Origin: DATBGS01 sp036557885
GTDB lineage: Bacteria; Chloroflexota; Ktedonobacteria; Ktedonobacterales; DATBGS01
NCBI GenBank assembly: GCA_036557885.1
Contig: DATBGS010000044.1
Coordinates: 45,894-109,893, forward strand
Direction: 5' to 3'
Length of the DNA: 64,000 nt
Within the stretch, counting starts at the first letter, position 1. Each line of letters begins with the position of its first letter. The notes under the pieces were generated by a model. The model saw only the letters and a list, made by a program, of their open reading frames with translations, searched no databases and was not told where the DNA came from. This document shows positions 59,159 to 64,000 of the stretch, piece after piece. The translations under genes were made by a program, and so were the position numbers.

Positions 59159-60484
59159 TTATGAAAGCAATTGGGCGCGTGCCTCGCGCAGGCGCAAGGC
59201 GATGTTTTCGGGGTCTTCGCCCTGGAGCGCCAGTTCTTTTAATTCCGCGAGCGTCCTGGCCCATTGCTCGGCGGTAGGCAGATAGCGGGCATCGCGGGCC
59301 AGCATCTCCTGAAAAATCTTGCGCTCCAACAGATACCATGTGCTGCGGTCGCGCCCGTCCAACCCTTCATCCTCACCCACAAAGCCCACATCATGAGTGA
59401 CATTATGCAGACGACCAATCAGCGGTTGAAAATGTTCGTGCAGAATGCCCTCCAGCACCTTCTGATCCAGCGCACCGGGTTCAAAGGACAGCAACCCGTT
59501 CAGGCTGATTTCGACCACTGGCGGCTGCTCCCTGGCATCCAATGCCCCCGCATGCTGGCGACAAAAGCGTGTAAAGTGTTCTTCCATCGTCGCCGGGTCG
59601 CCAAGACCTTCCACCGAAAACTGAAAGCGATAGAACGGGCGGCGCTGATTCTTGAGGTGGTGCGTGCTGTGCTTCAAGGGCAGCGCTCCGTTAGATGCCC
59701 CCGTTTGCGCGCTGTCCGTTTCCACATCCACCACATAATAGCCGCGATCCCAGGCGGATTCTTCGGCGCTCCAGGTTTCGGTTGAGCCAGGGTTATAGAT
59801 CCAGCCCTCAAACTCATAGGGCTTATGCACATGGCCGAGCGCCAGATAATCCACCAGACCGTGCAGCGGCTCCAACTGGGCGCGCGTGGGCAGGCCGTGC
59901 ATCTGCGGCACGATGCCCTCAACGCCCGTGTGCATCAGCAGCAGGCGATATTCGATGCCATGCTCATCTTCTTCCTCACGGGCATTGCTGAGAACGCTGG
60001 CAAAGTTTTCGGCAATTTTGGCGGTGCTGGCGCCAAACCAGGGCAGCCCATACACGCGCAGGCGCCCGCCCATCAGGTCAATATAGGCGCCGCGCTGCGT
60101 CTTCGTGTTCCAGGGGGAGAGGGCTGGCATTCCATCGCGCACAACGGGGTTCAGCAAGCACAACATATCCTGCCAGGACAGATATTGCAGCCAGGACATG
60201 CCATCTCGATAGTAAGAGCGATCATGGTTGCCCTCGATGGCAATCGCCGGAATGTTGGCCCGCTTTAAGCGTTGCAGCCCTTCATAGGCTTGTGTCAGGG
60301 TCCGCGCGTCAATGGCGCGTTTATTAAACAAATCGCCAGCAATGACGACAAAATCAGCCTGGCGCTCAATAGCAGCATCAAGGATGTTCAGGAACGCTCT
60401 GGCAAAATCATCAAAACGTTCTCTGGAACCATATTGTTCATAGCCAAGGTGGACATCGGCCAGATGAATAAAACGGGCGCGCAT
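59159..60484 (-). CDS. sbcD: Mre11/SbcD-like DNA exonuclease
   Basis: This 441-residue nuclease has all phosphoesterase motifs: LADVHLGYEQ (I), VIAGDLFNKRAID (II), IEGNHDRSYY (III), LLMHTGVEG (IV) and LGHVHKPYEFEG (V). These bind the two metal ions used to cut DNA ends. The C-terminal third would bind the Rad50-like ATPase encoded at 51236. The ATG at 60484 follows GGAG by five bases; the open frame runs on 29 codons through a 9-bp repeat with no ribosome site. Between it and its partner genes lie the TPR gene and the TnpB element. Confidence 0.92.
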   Translation of the reverse strand: MRARFIHLADVHLGYEQYGSRERFDDFARAFLNILDAAIERQADFVVIAGDLFNKRAIDARTLTQAYEGLQRLKRANIPAIAIEGNHDRSYYRDGMSWLQYLSWQDMLCLLNPVVRDGMPALSPWNTKTQRGAYIDLMGGRLRVYGLPWFGASTAKIAENFASVLSNAREEEDEHGIEYRLLLMHTGVEGIVPQMHGLPTRAQLEPLHGLVDYLALGHVHKPYEFEGWIYNPGSTETWSAEESAWDRGYYVVDVETDSAQTGASNGALPLKHSTHHLKNQRRPFYRFQFSVEGLGDPATMEEHFTRFCRQHAGALDAREQPPVVEISLNGLLSFEPGALDQKVLEGILHEHFQPLIGRLHNVTHDVGFVGEDEGLDGRDRSTWYLLERKIFQEMLARDARYLPTAEQWARTLAELKELALQGEDPENIALRLREARAQLLS

Positions 60485-60505
60485 GGTTTCTCCGATGATT
60501 CCTCC

Positions 60506-60541
60506 GCTCGCAATACTCGCAATGCTCGCAATGCTCGCAAC
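60506..60541 (+). repeat. Four tandem 9-bp repeats upstream of sbcD
   Basis: Four copies of GCTCGCAAT with one or two changes (60506-60514, 60515-60523, 60524-60532, 60533-60541) lie in the presumed leader of sbcD. Slippage-type repeat; function unknown. Confidence 0.8.
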
Positions 60542-60641
60542 AACAGTTTTCTTCCCATTCTGGCCGAGCACCGCAAAAACGGAGATGCTTCAACGATGAT
60601 ACTTCTGCCCGACCCGGCGCGTGATGCTCAACCAGTATCTC

Positions 60642-61211
60642 TTATGGATGGCCGGTGGCATAGGCTCGCACCGCTGCTGCCGCGACGATCACCGCCGCAA
60701 TCACCAGAAACAGGAGGTCGCGCCGGGAACGCTCCAGCTTGCCGCTCATATAGGTGAAAGCGACTGGAACGGCTACCAGCACCACAATGCCATACACATA
60801 GTGCAGCGAATCGCGCGGCGTCGCGCCAAGAGCCACGAGCAGACCGCCCAGGGCCGCCTGGAGAAGCGCCAGTCCCCCGGTAACAACCAGAGCGCTGCGA
60901 TAGATAGGAGGAATGGCTGATGTTCTGCTCGCTGGCGGGCCAGCGGGTGATGGAATCTCAGCACTCCCTCGCTGCGTCTGTTGTCCCGCCGCTTCAATGT
61001 CGGCTGGCTCCTGGCTGGCGTCCGATACCTCCGCAATAGGCTGTTCGGCTTGAAGGGCTTCTGCTTCCGGCTGCCTGGCAGAGGTGAGCGCTGCCCCTGG
61101 CCTGCTCCGGCTCATAAACAGCAGAACCAGGCCCCAAATGGCGCAAAGACTTCCGGCGGCCAGCAGAACAAAGAACATATTGAGATGCAACTGTATTAAA
61201 AACCCAAGCAT
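60642..61211 (-). CDS. Four-helix membrane protein, function unknown
   Basis: This 189-residue protein has one hydrophobic segment near the N terminus (about 8-32), a polar Ala/Glu/Pro-rich stretch of about 65 residues, and three more hydrophobic segments (about 103-128, 134-154 and 164-182). RSALVVTGGLALLQAALGG is the start of the second. No family was recognised. ATG at 61211 lies six bases after AAGGAG. It is 157 bases upstream of sbcD on the same strand. Confidence 0.65.
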   Translation of the reverse strand: MLGFLIQLHLNMFFVLLAAGSLCAIWGLVLLFMSRSRPGAALTSARQPEAEALQAEQPIAEVSDASQEPADIEAAGQQTQRGSAEIPSPAGPPASRTSAIPPIYRSALVVTGGLALLQAALGGLLVALGATPRDSLHYVYGIVVLVAVPVAFTYMSGKLERSRRDLLFLVIAAVIVAAAAVRAYATGHP

Positions 61212-61506
61212 GGGATACTCCTTGCGCATATTCTTGGCGCATATTCTTAATGGGTATTGGCCTAACTATAGCGCGTGCACGCGGCGCGGCGCAAGTTTGA
61301 GAACAGCAGGCGCCATTCTTTTTTCCGCCCTCTCGCAAACTCCAGCGCTTCTTTCGTCAGCCCGTACAAACCTTGAGAAGCATGGTATGATAGTTGCCAG
61401 GTGTGTTCTTTGCCTGCTCACCAGAGAAGTATTTGTTCAGCATCTCTCGCCTACTTCTACTGCTTGCTAAAAGATGAGACTTCTCTCCAAGGAGCGATAA
61501 TAATTT

Positions 61507-62934
61507 ATGGGGCAGATACGATCTCGAACCTGGAGCAATAAGCATTGGGGCGTCTGGCAAAGCGCGCGAATGATGCCGCGCTTTGCCATGCTGCTGATCT
61601 GTCTCAGCGGTATCTTCATCCCACTCCTGCTCAGCGGAGCAGCCCAGGCTGCGGTTGCCGCCAGCAGCGGGCCGTGTCCTTCTACCAGGCGCGGGGTGAA
61701 TCTGGCGCTGCCCGCAGTGGTGCGCCTGACCACCACCTTCCAGGCCCAGCTTACCTACTACAACCTGGATGGCAGCAGTGTGCAGTTTCCTCAAGGCGGA
61801 GGCAGCTATCAGATCACGGTGTCCGGCTCTGGGGCTTTTATCTCTTCAACAGGCGTTGCACTCACTGCTGCTCATGTCGTGAGCCTCAGCGAAGATGAGC
61901 AGGCCAATCTGCTGTTGCAGCGTGCCGCTCCAGACATTGCGCAGGCCATCAATTCCGCCCATCCCAGCCAGACGGTGACAGCCAATGACATTTACACCCT
62001 TCTGCGCACCACGCCTGATGCCTGGCAGGGGACGTATGGACAGACGCAAACCGGCGTTTATCTGAGCAGCCAGTATACTGGCCCAACAGATGCTGCATCG
62101 CTGGACGAACTGAGCAGCTTTCCGGTTTCAATTCTGGCGCAGGGTTCTCCCGATCAGCCCGTCTACAACGATCTGGCAGTTGTCCAGGTAGGCGGCGTGC
62201 AGGATGTACCCACTGTGTCGTTGGGAGATGTGAGTCAAGTCTATCAAGGCGACCCCTTGACGATCTTGGGATTCCCAGGTACGGCTGATCTGGCTTTCTC
62301 TGATGGAGCCATTGAGCCAAACAATTTTATTACCCCCTCATTAGAAAATGTCGCGGTGAGCGCGTTTAAGACCACCACTGATGAGGCAAAAGTAATTCAG
62401 GTGGATGGCACTCTGGAGCAAGGGCAGAGCGGCGCCCCAGCGCTCACGGCTGATGGACAACTGGTAGGAGTAGCCGACTTTTTACTCACCAGCGCGGATT
62501 CAGCGGGGCAGACCAGCTTTTTAAGCAGCGTCAATGATGTCGCGCCGCTGCTTCAGCAGGCGGGGATTCACCTGGAAACAGGCAAATTTGAGAAGCGCTG
62601 GGCAGCCGCCTATGACGCCTGCGCAAGCACAGCACCAGGCCACTGGCACGACGCTGCCAATCAGTTTGCCTCGCTGGTGCGTGCCTATCCAGACGCGAAG
62701 GGGATGCAGCCGTATCTGACCTATTCGCGGTCACAAGCGGCTAAAGAACCAGCCCCCAACAAAACCCAGATGCTTCTGCTGGGTTTGGGAGCGGTGGTCG
62801 TTGTGCTGGCGGTCGTGGTGGCAGTAGTCCTCTGGATACGCAGGCGCCGCAAAGCGCTTATCAGTATGCAATCCCAGGGTGGCGCCTTTGTCGGAGTTGG
62901 CCCTGGCTTGAACGAGGAAACACTCGCTCCCTGA
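61507..62934 (+). CDS. Membrane-anchored trypsin-like serine protease
   Basis: This 475-residue exported protease has a signal peptide (about 22-48), a chymotrypsin-fold domain and a C-terminal membrane anchor (about 420-444, VVVVLAVVVAVVLWIRRRRK). The triad is complete: His123 in TAAHVV, Asp222 in YNDLAVVQV and Ser308 in GQSGAPAL. About 60 residues between His and Asp are inserted relative to small HtrA proteases, and there is no PDZ domain. It probably acts outside the membrane in protein quality control or processing. AAGGAG lies somewhat far, 12-13 bases, from the ATG. Confidence 0.82.
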   Translation: MGQIRSRTWSNKHWGVWQSARMMPRFAMLLICLSGIFIPLLLSGAAQAAVAASSGPCPSTRRGVNLALPAVVRLTTTFQAQLTYYNLDGSSVQFPQGGGSYQITVSGSGAFISSTGVALTAAHVVSLSEDEQANLLLQRAAPDIAQAINSAHPSQTVTANDIYTLLRTTPDAWQGTYGQTQTGVYLSSQYTGPTDAASLDELSSFPVSILAQGSPDQPVYNDLAVVQVGGVQDVPTVSLGDVSQVYQGDPLTILGFPGTADLAFSDGAIEPNNFITPSLENVAVSAFKTTTDEAKVIQVDGTLEQGQSGAPALTADGQLVGVADFLLTSADSAGQTSFLSSVNDVAPLLQQAGIHLETGKFEKRWAAAYDACASTAPGHWHDAANQFASLVRAYPDAKGMQPYLTYSRSQAAKEPAPNKTQMLLLGLGAVVVVLAVVVAVVLWIRRRRKALISMQSQGGAFVGVGPGLNEETLAP

Positions 62935-63145
62935 GGAGCGGCAGGTGCCAGGCTGCGCTTTTCAGCCGGGAGCGGTGTTTCTTCTCATGTGCCTGTCTGC
63001 ATGAAGCAAGCAGAAAGCTATTCTTTTATGCCTGAAATGGTGTATAATTTGTAGCAGATCATCTTCTGGAGAGAGGCTTTCTGGAGCAGGCATTTTCATC
63101 TCTGCTTTACAAGACCAAAAGTAGGGACTCAGTAACAGGGGAGCA

Positions 63146-64000
63146 ATGTCAAGCGAGCGGCAAGAACCACTACAATCTTTGATGGCCGTTGTTGCCAGAA
63201 TTCGTGGAACCAGTGGGACTGGTCGTCTCTCCCTGCGAAATACAGCACGGGTGGGAACCCTCCACCTCTATTTTGAGCGTGGTCGGCTGGTACATATTCA
63301 GGGAACCCGTGCCAATGCTGATGAATTGCTGGTTGATCTGGCGGGGTGGAAGGAAGGCTTGATTCGCTTTGATATAGGCGTCTCGCCTGAGCGCCATACC
63401 GTGACCCCAGAGCAAGAGCAATTTTTTCAGCAGACGCTGATTCTGCTCCAGCAGCGCGGAATCATCAACACCGCTTCGCGCCCGCTCCCGCCAATTACCC
63501 CGCCAGATCTGCCCTTTGTAGCACAGCCTCCTGAACCAGCGCCTCCCATGTCAGCGCGGCATACACCGCAGCAAGCTCCTGCGCCTCAAGAGCCACATTT
63601 GCCCAACCAAAGACCGCTTCCCCCGCCTGGCGGTGTTCCCTGGGGGCCTGGGCAGAGCTATCCCGGCCAGGGGCATTCTGGCCCGCAGTCCCGCGCAACG
63701 GTTCCTGCGGCACTCCCGCCGCTCTCCCTGCCTGATCCGCTGACGCCTCCACAGTGGGATTTGCTGGTGGAGGTGGTGCGTGCACTGCTGGAGGATGTGG
63801 GGCAGTTGTTTGGGCGTCGTCAGGCCCAGAACATCCTGAGGAACGTTCTGGCCGATCAGAGCGAGCAATTGCCGGTCCTGGGGCTGGTTCAGGTAGATCG
63901 TGATGGCTGGCTGCGCGAATTGCGGTCGGGCGAAATGCTTACCCAGCCTCGCCAGGAGGTGGCAGAAGGGTTTGTGGTGCTGATTACCGATTTTGAGCGC
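63146..64000 (+). CDS. PATAN/DUF4388-domain protein, N-terminal part (runs off window end)
   Basis: The frame opens at ATG 63146 after GGGGAGC and has no stop in the remaining 285 codons. Residues 8-105 match the PATAN (DUF4388) pattern: GRLSLRN, then LHLYFERGRLVHIQG and WKEGLIRFD. This domain is found in signalling proteins of environmental bacteria. A Pro/Gln/Gly-rich linker follows (about 115-195), then a helical segment (LLVEVVRALLEDVGQLFG). TATAAT at 63043-63048 is a possible -10. The function cannot be set without the missing C terminus. Confidence 0.72.
   Translation, partial: MSSERQEPLQSLMAVVARIRGTSGTGRLSLRNTARVGTLHLYFERGRLVHIQGTRANADELLVDLAGWKEGLIRFDIGVSPERHTVTPEQEQFFQQTLILLQQRGIINTASRPLPPITPPDLPFVAQPPEPAPPMSARHTPQQAPAPQEPHLPNQRPLPPPGGVPWGPGQSYPGQGHSGPQSRATVPAALPPLSLPDPLTPPQWDLLVEVVRALLEDVGQLFGRRQAQNILRNVLADQSEQLPVLGLVQVDRDGWLRELRSGEMLTQPRQEVAEGFVVLITDFER

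Noticed and set aside
60506..60541. Tandem repeats as a CRISPR array
   Set aside because: The 9-bp units are contiguous with no spacers and there are no cas genes.

Overview
The window reads as chromosomal DNA of a Chloroflexota bacterium, most likely of the class Ktedonobacteria. This is an inference from gene content: a Rad50/NurA/Mre11 repair set of archaeal flavour, HemQ-type haem synthesis, LppX/LprG- and CmtR-like proteins otherwise best known from actinobacteria, GAF/PAS signalling proteins, a PATAN-domain protein, and moderately GC-rich codon use. No rRNA, tRNA or CRISPR array was found.

0-14.3 kb: a truncated PIG-L deacetylase, an RluA-type pseudouridine synthase and PgsA lead into a complete branched-chain amino acid ABC transporter operon (livJHMGF). 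It has a consensus promoter, a structured leader of about 275 nt, and a LivG ATPase carrying an inserted hydrophobic domain. Downstream are an AONS/Kbl-family PLP enzyme, a HIT protein, a beta-propeller lipoprotein, an amidase and HemQ. 14.4-28 kb: a fused homocysteine methyltransferase/MTHFR, a dehydrogenase-AraC-DUF2000 operon, a secreted hydrolase, two tandem paralogous MFS transporters, an LprG-like lipoprotein followed by a 14-TM MFS pump, and an FUSC-type membrane protein.

28-37 kb is the accessory region. A replicon-like element consists of an XRE repressor, face-to-face promoters, a structured leader, a replication-initiator gene and a DnaC-like loader. It has been split by a 4,584-bp unit transposon with perfect 59-bp terminal inverted repeats and a 7-bp target duplication (AATTTGG). 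The transposon carries a large DDE transposase, a P1B metal ATPase with a rare CSC motif and a CmtR-type ArsR sensor. Removing the transposon and one target copy restores a single 413-codon reading frame. Short AAGTAAG-type repeats inside that gene suggest an internal origin.

37-51 kb: a MerR-GAF-PAS histidine kinase fusion and an EamA exporter. Then a minus-strand block: a small membrane protein, GlnA, a membrane sulfite-oxidase-fold enzyme, an M16 homologue lacking its zinc ligands, FtsH, a CPA1 antiporter and GalT. 51-64 kb: an SMC/Rad50 ATPase with a C-x6-C hook, a NurA nuclease, a TPR membrane protein, a TnpB element with a divergent HTH partner bracketed by terminal hairpins, Mre11/SbcD, a small membrane protein, a membrane-anchored trypsin-like protease, and a PATAN-domain protein cut by the window end.
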